Source of the DNA: Mycobacterium shimoidei
GTDB taxonomy: Bacteria; Actinomycetota; Actinomycetes; Mycobacteriales; Mycobacteriaceae
Length of the DNA: 64,000 nt
NCBI GenBank assembly: GCA_002101905.1
Contig: LQPU01000010.1
Span: forward strand, 48,342 to 112,341
Direction: 5' to 3'
In this document: piece after piece, positions 8,955-17,515 of the stretch
How the letters are laid out: the number at the start of each line of letters is the position of its first letter
Numbering within the stretch: position 1 is the stretch's first letter
Program-made: the position numbers and the translations under genes
The notes under the pieces: generated by a model
What the model was told of the DNA's origin: nothing
Seen by the model: only the letters and a program-made list of their open reading frames with translations
The model's database searches: none

Positions 8955-10128
8955 CGTCGCGTTTGGTAGCCGGTCTCGGCTGCCAGGGACCGTCGGCCAG
9001 TGAAGCCAATGCGTTCATCTCCTCGGTGATATCAATCCCGGTGGGACACCAGGAGATGCACCGTCCGCATCCCACACACCCGGTGCTGCCGAACTGGTCG
9101 TGCCAGGTCCCGAGCTTGTGTGTGATCCAGTGCCGGTAGCGTGACTCGCCCGATTTCCGCACGCTCTCCGGATGGGTGTAGGTGAAGTCGAATTCGAAGC
9201 ACGATGCCCAGTGCATCCAGCGTTCGGCATGCTCGCCGGTTAGGTCGGTGACCTCCTCGGTGCTGGTGCAAAAGCAAGTGGGGCACACCATAGTGCAGTT
9301 TCCGCAGGTCAGACACCGGCTGGCGACGTCTTCCCAACGCGGTGACTCGCGGGACTGGACCAGCAGCTCCCGCAGGTCCCCTTCGGGCATTTCTCGGCCC
9401 ATGCGATCGGCTGCCCGGCTGACCTCTTTGCGCGCCGATTCGATTTCGTTCTGATCGGCATCACGATGGGGGATCGCGGCCAGGACCCGCGACCCGTCGT
9501 CGCTGCCCACGTCGACCAGGTAGTGGCAGCCATCGACGTCCACACGCTCGGTGAGCGCCAGGTCGTAACCCGGGCCGACTTCGGGCCCGGTTCCCATCGA
9601 CGCGCAGAAACACAACCCGCCCGGCTCGGTGCAGTTGACGGCCACCACGAAAGTGCGTCGCAATCGGCCCACGAATCCCTGGTCCGGATAGGAGCCGGCG
9701 CCGAGCACGCCGTTGAGGATCCCGATTGCCGACAAGTCGCAGGCCCGCACTCCGATGAACGCGTACGGCGGCGGCTGCTCAGGCGGCGTCCCGTCCGACG
9801 ACCACACCCGCTGCCTGGGCGGATGCAGGAACTGCTTCCAGCTCTGAGGACCGGCCGAATGGCCGAAAAGCGCATCGTCGTCACGGTGGCGGAGCCGATA
9901 CCGTCCAGGGGCGACATCCACCCCCCACCCGCGCGGCAGGTCCTCGGCCGAGGTCAGCTCCGCCAGCACGATCGCGTCCTCGGACACCGTCGGCCCGACC
10001 ACCCGGTAGCCGAGGTCGATCAGTGTGGCCACTAGCTGGCGCAGCCCGGCGTTGTCGATAACCGCGCTGTCCATGTGATCCATGGTGCTCGCAGCCGTAG
10101 CCAAAATCAGGGCTTTGCTCCCCACCAT
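8947..10128 (-). CDS. hyhB: Hydrogenase [4Fe-4S] electron-transfer subunit
   Basis: A 393-residue subunit like the beta subunit of group 3b hydrogenase/sulfhydrogenases. Two C-terminal ferredoxin-type cluster motifs are visible: CLTCGNCTMVCP followed by TCFC, and CVGCGRCISWCPTGID. It is the promoter-proximal gene of hyhB-hyhG-hyhS-hyhL-protease. The longest frame begins at ATG 10128, only 26 nt from the divergent kinase start and with no clear ribosome site. ATGs at 10083 and 10074 would leave a more usual 70-80 nt divergent promoter and are credible true starts. No DosR box is evident in this gap. Confidence 0.92.
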   Translation of the reverse strand: MVGSKALILATAASTMDHMDSAVIDNAGLRQLVATLIDLGYRVVGPTVSEDAIVLAELTSAEDLPRGWGVDVAPGRYRLRHRDDDALFGHSAGPQSWKQFLHPPRQRVWSSDGTPPEQPPPYAFIGVRACDLSAIGILNGVLGAGSYPDQGFVGRLRRTFVVAVNCTEPGGLCFCASMGTGPEVGPGYDLALTERVDVDGCHYLVDVGSDDGSRVLAAIPHRDADQNEIESARKEVSRAADRMGREMPEGDLRELLVQSRESPRWEDVASRCLTCGNCTMVCPTCFCTSTEEVTDLTGEHAERWMHWASCFEFDFTYTHPESVRKSGESRYRHWITHKLGTWHDQFGSTGCVGCGRCISWCPTGIDITEEMNALASLADGPWQPRPATKRDDD

Positions 10129-10154
10129 TCGGCAAAGCGGATTATTTTCGCCTT

Positions 10155-11825
10155 GTGGAGAATAACGCGGAAGAATCCGCGTTTTCCCGGCTGGGAGCGC
10201 GCGGTTTGGTGCGTCGAATACACGAGCAGCTCGACGAGCTGTCGGCGTCCCGCGACCGCATGGAACGGCTCCTGCGGATAATCGTCGACCTCGGTTCAGA
10301 TCTGGACCTCGACGTGACGTTGCAGCGGATCGTCAAGGCGGCGATGGAACTGGCCGGCGCGCGCTACGGGGCGTTGGGGGTTTACGGATCGTCCGGCAGC
10401 CTGGTGTCGTTCATCCAGGAGGGCATCGATGCCGAGACCGCCAGGCGGCTTGGCGATCTGCCGGTCGAAGAAGCCCTTCGCGTCGACGACCTGACGGCGT
10501 ATCTGCACCAACACGGGATCAGCGAACACACTCCGCCGATCCGGGCGTTTCTCGGCCTTTCGATCAGCGTGCGCGGAGCCGTATTCGGCAATCTTTACTT
10601 GGGTGACGACCGGCCCGACCGGGTGTTCTCCGACGCCGATGAAGTTGCCGCGCGGGCTTTGGCGTCGGCAGCGGCAGTCGCCATCGACCACGCGCGGCTA
10701 TTTCAGCGGGAGCGGGCGTCGGCAAGGTGGACAGCGGCCAGCCGCGAGATCATGACCGCGGTGCTGTCCCCGGACCGGCAGACACAATCGCTGGACCTCA
10801 TCGCCCGCAGGGCGATGGAGTTAGCGGATGCCGAGCAGGCAATTCTGCTAGTGCCGACCGAGCCGGATGTGCCGGCCGACGAGATCGAGATGCTGGTCGT
10901 TGCCGCGACGGCCGGCCAGTACTCCGCCGAGGTAATCGGCCGCCACGTGCCAGTGCAGGGCTCCACCATGGGCGGCGCCATCCGCTGCGGTTCGCCGCTG
11001 ATCACGAACTCATTCCAATACCCGATCGAGGGTTTCACCGATGTCGGCGAGCGCTCGGCAATTGTGATGCCGCTGCACGCGAACAACGCGACGCTGGGAG
11101 TGATCGCCGTGGCGCGCAATGTCAAGCAGCTGCCGTTCGACGACGACTACCTCGAACTAGTCAGCGATTTCGCCAGACACGCTGCCATCGCGTTGGCGCT
11201 GGCCGAAGCCCGCGAACACGCTCGGGAAGTGGAGATCCTGGCCGACCGCGAGCGGATCGCCCAAGACTTGCACGATCACGTGATCCAGAAACTTTTTGCT
11301 GCCGGCCTGGATTTACAGGGCACCATCGCGCGCGCTCGCTCTCCCGAGGTCGTTGACCGGCTTAACGGCACCCTCAACGACCTGCAGGCCACCATCGAGG
11401 ACATCCGGACGACAATCTTCAAACTGCAAACCCCCGCGGATTCCGGCCCGGATCTGCGGCTGCGAATCCAGGACGCCGTCGCCGAGCTCACCGAAGACCG
11501 GGGCATCGCAACGGTTTTGGACATGTCCGGAGCGCTGACGGCCGTTACCGGCGACTTGGCCGATCATGCTGAGGCTGTCGTCATCGAAGCCGTCAGCAAC
11601 GCCGTTCGCCATGCCGAGGCGACTCGGTTGACGGTGCGAATCGTGGTCGATCACCGGTTGGCCATCGAAGTCATCGACGACGGTCGCGGCATCCCGAAGG
11701 GCAATCAACGCCGCAGCGGCTTGGCCAACATGGAGCGCCGAGCGGCACAAGTCGGCGGCGAATGCTCCGTTAGTGCTGCGCCCGGCGGCGGCACCCGCGT
11801 GTACTGGGCGGCTCCGCTGTTGTGA
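10155..11825 (+). CDS. DevS/DosT-like GAF-GAF sensor histidine kinase
   Basis: A 556-residue sensor kinase. Two GAF domains (about 43-185 and 205-350) precede a HisKA_3 dimerisation helix with phospho-acceptor His373 (RIAQDLHDHVIQ), then a HATPase domain with EAVSNAVRHAEAT and DDGRGIP. It aligns along its length with the Mtb hypoxia/NO sensor DevS. Aligning GAF-A, the position of the DevS haem-ligand His149 is Thr126, with a His one residue earlier (EHTPPIRAFLG); a loop of about ten residues before it is also missing. Tyr148 (GNLYLG) matches the DevS distal Tyr. The start is GTG 10155 with an AT-rich stretch about 8 nt before it, suggesting a leaderless message. No response regulator is adjacent; DosR elsewhere is the likely partner. 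Confidence 0.92.
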   Translation: MENNAEESAFSRLGARGLVRRIHEQLDELSASRDRMERLLRIIVDLGSDLDLDVTLQRIVKAAMELAGARYGALGVYGSSGSLVSFIQEGIDAETARRLGDLPVEEALRVDDLTAYLHQHGISEHTPPIRAFLGLSISVRGAVFGNLYLGDDRPDRVFSDADEVAARALASAAAVAIDHARLFQRERASARWTAASREIMTAVLSPDRQTQSLDLIARRAMELADAEQAILLVPTEPDVPADEIEMLVVAATAGQYSAEVIGRHVPVQGSTMGGAIRCGSPLITNSFQYPIEGFTDVGERSAIVMPLHANNATLGVIAVARNVKQLPFDDDYLELVSDFARHAAIALALAEAREHAREVEILADRERIAQDLHDHVIQKLFAAGLDLQGTIARARSPEVVDRLNGTLNDLQATIEDIRTTIFKLQTPADSGPDLRLRIQDAVAELTEDRGIATVLDMSGALTAVTGDLADHAEAVVIEAVSNAVRHAEATRLTVRIVVDHRLAIEVIDDGRGIPKGNQRRSGLANMERRAAQVGGECSVSAAPGGGTRVYWAAPLL

Positions 11826-11837
11826 TGGGCCGCGGGC

Positions 11838-14123
11838 CTATCGGGAGGTGCTGTCGCCGGTACGTGCGGCCTCCAGCAGCAGGCGTTGTTCTGCCGCGGC
11901 CACGATGCGTCGTGCGGCGGTTGCGGCATCCGGATTGACCGACACCGAGGTGATACCCAACCGGACCAGGTGCTCGGCAAACATCGGGTTGGTCGATGGT
12001 GCCTGACCGCACAGGGACGAGGAGATACCGAATTTCCGTGCGGTGCCGATGATCTGACCGATCGCATCCAGCACCGCAGGATCTGATTCGTCGAACAGCT
12101 CGGCGCACACGTCGGAGTCGCGGTCGACACCCAACATCAGCTGGGTCAGATCGTTGCTGCCGATCGACACCCCGTCGATGCCCATCCCGATATAGGTGGG
12201 CAGCCAGTGCATCACCGAGGGCACTTCGGCCATGATCCAGCGGTGCAGGCCGCGTTGTCGGCCCAGCGGGCTGGCATCGACCAAATGCAGGCACTCTTCG
12301 AGCTCCCAGCGGGTCCGCACGAACGGAATCATCATGTGCAGGTTGGGGTTTTGCTCACGGACTCGGGCGAGCGCATCGAGCTCCAGCGCGAACAGATCCG
12401 GTTCTTTGACGTAGCGGAAGCAGCCGCGATACCCGATCATGGGGTTATGCTCGACCGGCTCATACTGCTCGCCGCCGGTCAGGCCGCGGAACTCGTTGGT
12501 GCGGAAATCCGTTGTGCGATACACGACCGGCCGGGGGTTGAATGCGGCGGCGATGCGGCCCACGGACTGCGCGAGCGCGTCCACCAGTTCGGGCTGCTCA
12601 CCGCGGGCGATGAGATCGCGCGGGTGCCGGCCGGAAAGTGCCTGGGTGAGCATGAATTCCGCGCGTAACAGCCCTACTCCGTCCACGTCTTGGGCGGCGA
12701 CGGTCTCGGCGGTGTCGGGCATCGCCAGGTTGACGTAGATCTTTGTTGCAGTAATCGGTGCGGCAGCAGCACCGGACGGAGCCCGCTCGACGACTGAGAC
12801 TTGCGGCGTCGCTGCCCGCCCGGCGGTGACCTGTCCCTTGGCGCCGTCAACGGTGACCAGCGTTCCGTCCTGCAGATCGGTGGTCGCCCGGCGGGCGCCG
12901 ACCACGCAGGGCACACCCAACTCGCGCGCCACGATCGCGGCATGACAAGTCATTCCGCCGGTTTCGGTGACCAGCGCGGCAGCCCGGCGGATGGTAGGTA
13001 ACCAATCGGGGTTGGTCATCGGCGCCACCAGGATCTCGCCGTCGATCAGCCGGGTGCCCTCTTCCGGGCTGGTCAGCACCCGCACCTTTCCCGACGCCGA
13101 TCCGGGTGCAGCGGGAAGACCGGTCACCAGGACATCGCCCTGACCCTGATCATCCGACGGGGCACCGCCCAGGACCGTGATCGGCCTGGCCTGCACCAGC
13201 CAGACGGTGCCCTGCGAGATCGCCCATTCGACGTCCTGCGGGCACCCGTTGTGCCGCTCGGCGGCGATAGCCAATTCGGTGATGGTGCGCAATGACTTGT
13301 CGTCGAGCACGCGGGAATTCGCCTGTGCCGGATCGAGGTCCACGACAGTGTCGGCACCCTGCGCGTCGGCCACGATCTTGAAGGTTTGGCAGCCCACCCG
13401 GGAATCGATGACCTCCAGAGTCTGCTTGTCGACCACATAGGTGTCCGGCTGCACCTTGCCCGAAACCACCACCTCGCCCTGACCGAACGCGGCCTCGATG
13501 ACGACATGGTCTTCGCCGGTACTGGGGTCCTTGGTGAAGGCGACGCCGGCCTGCTCGGGTGCGATCATCTGCTGGACCACCACGGCCATGGCCGGGTCGG
13601 CGGTGAATCCACGGCTGGCCCGGTAGGTCACCACACGCGGGGTGAACAACGACGCCCAGCAGCGCTGAACCGCATCGATGAGAGCATCGGCACCGGCCAC
13701 ATTCGTGATGGTCTTGTTCATGCCGGCGAAGGAGGCGTCGCGCCCATCCTCTCCGGTGGCCGACGACCGCACCGCCACCACCATGTCGGTGCCGAGGCGC
13801 CGATACGCATCCACTGTCTGTTCCCGGACGACTTCGTCCAAACCGGCCTTGGCGACCAGAGCTCGCATCCGCTGGCAGAGCTCGTCGAGTCGGGCAGCGT
13901 CGCCCACGTGCGTCAACGCCTCGCGGTGCAGGGAGGCAAGATCTGCGTCGACACCGCCGGCCACCATCGAATCGAGATAGGCCGCGCGCATCAACACGAA
14001 CCCGCCGGGCACTGGCAGCCCGGCTGCTATCAGCTCGCCCAGGTTGGCGCCTTTGCCACCTGCGTCGTCGGCATCGCCGATGCGCAGCGAAGCGATGTCA
14101 CGGACGTAGGTGTGAGATCCCAT
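11838..14123 (-). CDS. ppsA: Phosphoenolpyruvate synthase (pyruvate, water dikinase)
   Basis: A 761-residue enzyme making PEP from pyruvate and ATP. The order is as in the family: N-terminal ATP-grasp domain (KGANLGEL near residue 24; VAVRSSATGEDG 117-127; QARPITVLGG), swivelling phosphohistidine domain with TGGMTCHAAIVARE (His394), and C-terminal TIM barrel ending in GSNDLTQLMLGVDRD and SSLCGQAPS with the catalytic Cys. Slightly shorter than the usual about 790 residues. It converges on the sensor kinase (12-nt gap). A good DosR-like box lies 87 nt upstream and a half site 49 nt upstream, so dormancy control is likely; the enzyme would redirect carbon to gluconeogenesis. Confidence 0.93.
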   Translation of the reverse strand: MGSHTYVRDIASLRIGDADDAGGKGANLGELIAAGLPVPGGFVLMRAAYLDSMVAGGVDADLASLHREALTHVGDAARLDELCQRMRALVAKAGLDEVVREQTVDAYRRLGTDMVVAVRSSATGEDGRDASFAGMNKTITNVAGADALIDAVQRCWASLFTPRVVTYRASRGFTADPAMAVVVQQMIAPEQAGVAFTKDPSTGEDHVVIEAAFGQGEVVVSGKVQPDTYVVDKQTLEVIDSRVGCQTFKIVADAQGADTVVDLDPAQANSRVLDDKSLRTITELAIAAERHNGCPQDVEWAISQGTVWLVQARPITVLGGAPSDDQGQGDVLVTGLPAAPGSASGKVRVLTSPEEGTRLIDGEILVAPMTNPDWLPTIRRAAALVTETGGMTCHAAIVARELGVPCVVGARRATTDLQDGTLVTVDGAKGQVTAGRAATPQVSVVERAPSGAAAAPITATKIYVNLAMPDTAETVAAQDVDGVGLLRAEFMLTQALSGRHPRDLIARGEQPELVDALAQSVGRIAAAFNPRPVVYRTTDFRTNEFRGLTGGEQYEPVEHNPMIGYRGCFRYVKEPDLFALELDALARVREQNPNLHMMIPFVRTRWELEECLHLVDASPLGRQRGLHRWIMAEVPSVMHWLPTYIGMGIDGVSIGSNDLTQLMLGVDRDSDVCAELFDESDPAVLDAIGQIIGTARKFGISSSLCGQAPSTNPMFAEHLVRLGITSVSVNPDAATAARRIVAAAEQRLLLEAARTGDSTSR

Positions 14124-14210
14124 GGCTGCTCCCGAAGCTGATTAATCAGTGCCAGGGGCGACGTTAATGACGCGCGAAGTCCCACACAGCGTCCAGTTGG
14201 CACCAGTGGG

Positions 14211-14225
14211 TGTGACGAAAGTCCC
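14211..14225 (-). promoter_or_regulatory. Candidate DosR box upstream of ppsA
   Basis: Read on the minus strand, GGGACTTTCGTCACA agrees with the DosR consensus GGGACTTNNGNCCCT except at two fixed positions. It lies 87 nt before the ppsA ATG. A second perfect GGGACTT half site is at 14177-14183 on the same strand. Paired sites are common in DosR promoters. Confidence 0.5.
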
Positions 14226-14253
14226 TCATCTCCTACCGGTTTTGCCTCGTCGA

Positions 14254-14316
14254 CGTTGAGATTGCGCTCAGGGTCGTTGGTTGATCAAAATCACGACCCT
14301 GCGCGCAATTTCAACG
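14254..14316. repeat. Intergenic hairpin repeat, family A copy 1 (terminator-like)
   Basis: Two 24-nt arms (14254-14277 and 14293-14316) are complementary at 22 of 24 positions around a 15-nt loop. The arm core AGATTGCG..CAGGGTCGT is shared with the hairpin at 62651-62703. It sits just past the stop of the Rv2004c-like gene (14325) and before the ppsA promoter, so it may terminate the former. It lacks a long U-tract, as usual in mycobacteria. Confidence 0.7.
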
Positions 14317-14324
14317 CGGAGTCG

Positions 14325-15800
14325 CTAGGGGCTGGGCTGGCTGACAAGCTGCCACAACTGTTCGGCAGCGTGGACGGCGTCCTCGGGACGCCGGCTGGTG
14401 TCAATGCGGTGGGCCTCCGGCCATTGCGAGGCCTCTGCAGCCAGGGCGGAGGCAATCTCGGGAGTAGCGTCGGACGGGCCCGCCGGCCTGGTGGCCACTC
14501 GTTCGACCGAGGTGTCTACCGTCGTCTCGCATCGTAATTCCAGTGTGGCCGAGTCTGTTTGGACTGCGAGCTGCCGCGCCTGATCGCGGCGGCGTGGATC
14601 GCGCCAGGTGCCGTCGAGGATCACCGAATGGCCGCGCCTGAGCAGACGGTCGGCCTGGCGCAGCACCTCTGCGTAGACGGCGGCCACATTGCCCTCGGTG
14701 TACAGGCCCGCGTTCAGTACGCCGACCTCCCCCTGCAGAGCACCCGAGTCTTGCAGGGTTCGGCGCACGGCGTCGGTGGAAATCACTTCCGCCCCGACCC
14801 GGCGCGCCAGCCCCCGCGACAGTGTGCTCTTGCCCGTCCCGGGCCCACCGCCGACCAAGACCAGCCGCACTGCGCCGGCTTGTAGGTGCTCGAGCGCAAT
14901 GTCGAGGTGGCGTGACGCATCGGCGGCGGCATCCCGGTGGCCCTGGGTGAACCGCACGCAATCGACCTTGGCCCGGACTACCGCTCGATAGGCGATGTAG
15001 AAATCCTGCAGCGACCGCGGGGCCGGATCCGCCGCGATTCGACGGTATTCATCCAAGAAGAACCGGGCCAGGTCGTCACGGCCGAGGAACTCCAAATCCA
15101 TGGCCAGAAAACCCGCGTCATCGATGACGTCGACGTACCGAAGGTCATCGTCGAACTCGAGGCAGTCCAACAGTTCCGGGCCGTCAGGTAGACAGAAGAT
15201 ATCGTCGGCGAGCAGGTCGCCGTGTCCGTCGACGATCCGCTTCTCCGAAATCCGTTCGGCGAAAAGCGGTGCGCGTCCGGCGAGGAATCGCTGCGTGAGC
15301 CGGTCGACGGCGTCGAGACGCTGCCCGTCGACAACTGTGCTCGCGAACGGTCGCAACTCCGTGATGTTCGCCTTCCAGCGACCCCTGACAGCATCGACCT
15401 CGCCTTGGGACTCGATCCGTCGGCCACGCTGGGCGGTTTCGTGGAAATGCGCCAGTAGTTCGGCGATCGCGGTCAGCGCGTCGGTGACCGGTTGGCCGCG
15501 GCGCACCATGCTCGCCAACCGGCACGAGTCGGGATGGCGTCGCATGACCAGCACCGGCTCGCTGCTGCGGTTCCACGGCATCTCCAGGTGGGCCACCCCG
15601 AGATAGCTCGTGGCGGCTAACCGTCGGTTCAGTTCGAATTCGCGCTGACATGCTTGTTCGCGCCGCTCCGGCGTACTGAAATCCAGAAAGTCGGTGCGTA
15701 TCGGCTTTTTGCCCTTGTAGGCCAGCTCGCCGACCAGCACCACCAGGCCGGTGTGCGTCTCATGCACCGCGGCGTAGGGCTCCGAGGGAGTTTGGCCCAT
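14325..15800 (-). CDS. Rv2004c-like fusion: aminoglycoside phosphotransferase-like + P-loop kinase
   Basis: A 491-residue two-domain protein. Residues about 1-320 resemble an APH/choline-kinase-like domain with a recognisable catalytic block (IVDGHGDLLADDIF, then LDCLEFDDDLRYVDVIDD). The C-terminal about 165 residues form a P-loop kinase (LVLVGGGPGTGKSTLSRGLA) with a later ILDGTWRDPRRR. The architecture and length match Mtb Rv2004c (about 498 residues), a DosR-regulon gene beside otsB1. The substrate is unknown. A longer frame reaches 15932, but ATG 15800 (MGQTPSEPY) is preceded by a GGGG-containing ribosome site and gives the expected length. It shares a divergent 204-nt gap holding a DosR box with the USP at 16005. 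Confidence 0.88.
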   Translation of the reverse strand: MGQTPSEPYAAVHETHTGLVVLVGELAYKGKKPIRTDFLDFSTPERREQACQREFELNRRLAATSYLGVAHLEMPWNRSSEPVLVMRRHPDSCRLASMVRRGQPVTDALTAIAELLAHFHETAQRGRRIESQGEVDAVRGRWKANITELRPFASTVVDGQRLDAVDRLTQRFLAGRAPLFAERISEKRIVDGHGDLLADDIFCLPDGPELLDCLEFDDDLRYVDVIDDAGFLAMDLEFLGRDDLARFFLDEYRRIAADPAPRSLQDFYIAYRAVVRAKVDCVRFTQGHRDAAADASRHLDIALEHLQAGAVRLVLVGGGPGTGKSTLSRGLARRVGAEVISTDAVRRTLQDSGALQGEVGVLNAGLYTEGNVAAVYAEVLRQADRLLRRGHSVILDGTWRDPRRRDQARQLAVQTDSATLELRCETTVDTSVERVATRPAGPSDATPEIASALAAEASQWPEAHRIDTSRRPEDAVHAAEQLWQLVSQPSP

Positions 15801-15881
15801 GACCCCATTGTGCCGGGCGAGCGTGGTGCGCCAAACGCGGTCCGAGGGCCCCGGCAAGCGGGCAATTCGGCGTGCCCAGAT

Positions 15882-15896
15882 GGGACCAAGGACCCT
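15882..15896 (+). promoter_or_regulatory. Candidate DosR box between divergent Rv2004c-like and USP genes
   Basis: GGGACCAAGGACCCT matches the DosR consensus at 13 of 15 positions and is almost palindromic. It lies 82 nt upstream of the minus-strand gene and 108 nt upstream of the plus-strand USP, so it could drive both. Confidence 0.55.
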
Positions 15897-16004
15897 GGCA
15901 GCCGGCTGCGCGGATCGGGAACGGTCAATCAAGGGCCGTGACGAAAAGATCCGCCGCCGCGATGACTTCGTCCAAAACCCTCACCGCATTCAAAGGAGCG
16001 CACG

Positions 16005-16898
16005 GTGGTTGAAGAGCCGAAGAAATACGGATTGCTGGTCGCAGTGGATGGGTCCGATGAGTCACGTGCCGCCATATCGTGGGCGGCGCGGGAATCATGC
16101 CTGCGCCACGAAGCGGTCACACTGATGCATGTTGTCCAACCGGTGGTTGTCAGTTGGCCGATCGCAGTGGAGCAGGCGACCATTGCGAAATGGCAAGAGG
16201 ACAACGCGCGTGAAGTTATCGCGCTGGCGCGCAACGAGTTTACTGCTGCCAGAGAAGGATCGCAGCCCTGCGACGTCGCGACCGAGATTCGATATTCCAA
16301 TGTTGTGCACGCCCTGGTCGACGCCTCAAAGGACGCACGGATGATCGTCGTGGGGAGCCGGGGCAGGGGAGCGCTCAGCCGGATCCTGTTGGGGTCGGTG
16401 AGCAGCGGGGTTCTGCACCATGCGGATTGTCCGGTGGTGATTGTTCACCGCAACGCACCGTCGCCTGACTCCGACGCGCCGATTCTGCTGGGCATCGACG
16501 GGTCGCCTGCCTCCGAGGAGGCCACCGCATTCGCATTCGAGGAAGCGGCACTGAGGGGTGTGCCGCTTATCGCGTTGCACGCATGGAGCGATGTGGGTGT
16601 CTTCCCGATCCTCGAGATGGATTGGCGCACTTATCGGGACGAGGGGGAGGAGGTTCTCGGTGAGCGGCTCGCCGGATGGCAGGAGCAATATCCGGACGTG
16701 CGGGTCGAACGGCGGCTCGTCTGTGACACGCCGGCCCGCTGGCTGATCAAAGAGTCACGGAAGGCCCAGATGGTCGTTCTTGGTAGCCACGGCCGCGGCG
16801 GCTTTGGCGGCATGCTGCTTGGCTCGGTCAGCTCGGCGGTCGCTCAGGCGGCGCAGGTTCCGGTCGTAGTGCTGCGCAGTCGGCAACCAGCATCGTGA
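16005..16898 (+). CDS. Tandem-domain universal stress protein
   Basis: A 297-residue protein of two Usp domains of about 145 residues each, the Rv2623/Rv2005c/Rv1996 type. Each domain opens with a DGSxxS strand ([24 protein letters not shown]) and closes with the ATP-binding GxxGxGxxxxxxLGSVSS motif ([36 protein letters not shown]). Such proteins bind ATP; in Mtb Rv2623 slows growth in dormancy. The GTG at 16005 has AAAGGAG six nt before it. A small membrane protein follows after 22 nt, probably in the same transcript. Confidence 0.93.
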   Translation: MVEEPKKYGLLVAVDGSDESRAAISWAARESCLRHEAVTLMHVVQPVVVSWPIAVEQATIAKWQEDNAREVIALARNEFTAAREGSQPCDVATEIRYSNVVHALVDASKDARMIVVGSRGRGALSRILLGSVSSGVLHHADCPVVIVHRNAPSPDSDAPILLGIDGSPASEEATAFAFEEAALRGVPLIALHAWSDVGVFPILEMDWRTYRDEGEEVLGERLAGWQEQYPDVRVERRLVCDTPARWLIKESRKAQMVVLGSHGRGGFGGMLLGSVSSAVAQAAQVPVVVLRSRQPAS

Positions 16899-16920
16899 CC
16901 TAGGAGACTGAAAGAAGGCG

Positions 16921-17511
16921 ATGGGCATGTATCCCGCCTCATCCCCAAATCCGGATAGGCAGTGGTACGGGACAGATGGCGACCCGATTCCGCCGGCTCC
17001 GATGCCGCCACCCAGACGGTCTCGGACGAAAAGGCTCGCCGTCGCGGGACTGATCGTTGGTTCGCTGGTTGTCGGCGGTGCAGCCGGTGTTGCCGCGACC
17101 AAGCTGACGCGACCTGCGCCTCCCTCGGACACAACCGTGTCAAATACGGTTGCTCTGCAACGCTGGTGGTCGGAGTCCCAAGACGACTTCATCGCGGTGC
17201 AGAACGCGTCAGAGGATGTACATGCAGCGTTTACTCGCTTCCGGCCAGGCGCACTGGGGGCGGCCTGCCAGCAAGTGCACGACACCGCCGAAGTGAAGCT
17301 GCGTGCCCATCTGCCAACTCCCAACGCCGAATTGACCGCCGAGCTGAATGCCGCTATCGAGGACTATCACTCCGCAGCACATATGTGCCTCGCTGTCGTC
17401 GCCGGCTCGGCGGTCGACTACGACGGCGAGTTCTTCTCATCGATGGCGCAGGCCAACATGCACATGATTGCAGCGCGCAAAATCATCAGCGAAGCCTTGA
17501 CCAACGTGTGA
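16921..17511 (+). CDS. Membrane-anchored protein of unknown function
   Basis: I do not recognise this 196-residue protein. A Pro-rich cytoplasmic N-terminus (residues 1-33) and basic RRSRTKR precede one membrane segment (about 39-60). The remaining about 135 residues should be exported; they are mostly helical and contain a few Cys (Cys117 region ALGAACQQVHD and HMCLAVVAG) that could pair. It starts at ATG 16921, or the Met two codons on, 22 nt after the USP stop, and converges on the site-2 protease gene with a gap of 4 nt. Operon position suggests dormancy co-expression. Confidence 0.78.
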   Translation: MGMYPASSPNPDRQWYGTDGDPIPPAPMPPPRRSRTKRLAVAGLIVGSLVVGGAAGVAATKLTRPAPPSDTTVSNTVALQRWWSESQDDFIAVQNASEDVHAAFTRFRPGALGAACQQVHDTAEVKLRAHLPTPNAELTAELNAAIEDYHSAAHMCLAVVAGSAVDYDGEFFSSMAQANMHMIAARKIISEALTNV

Positions 17512-17515
17512 TCTC

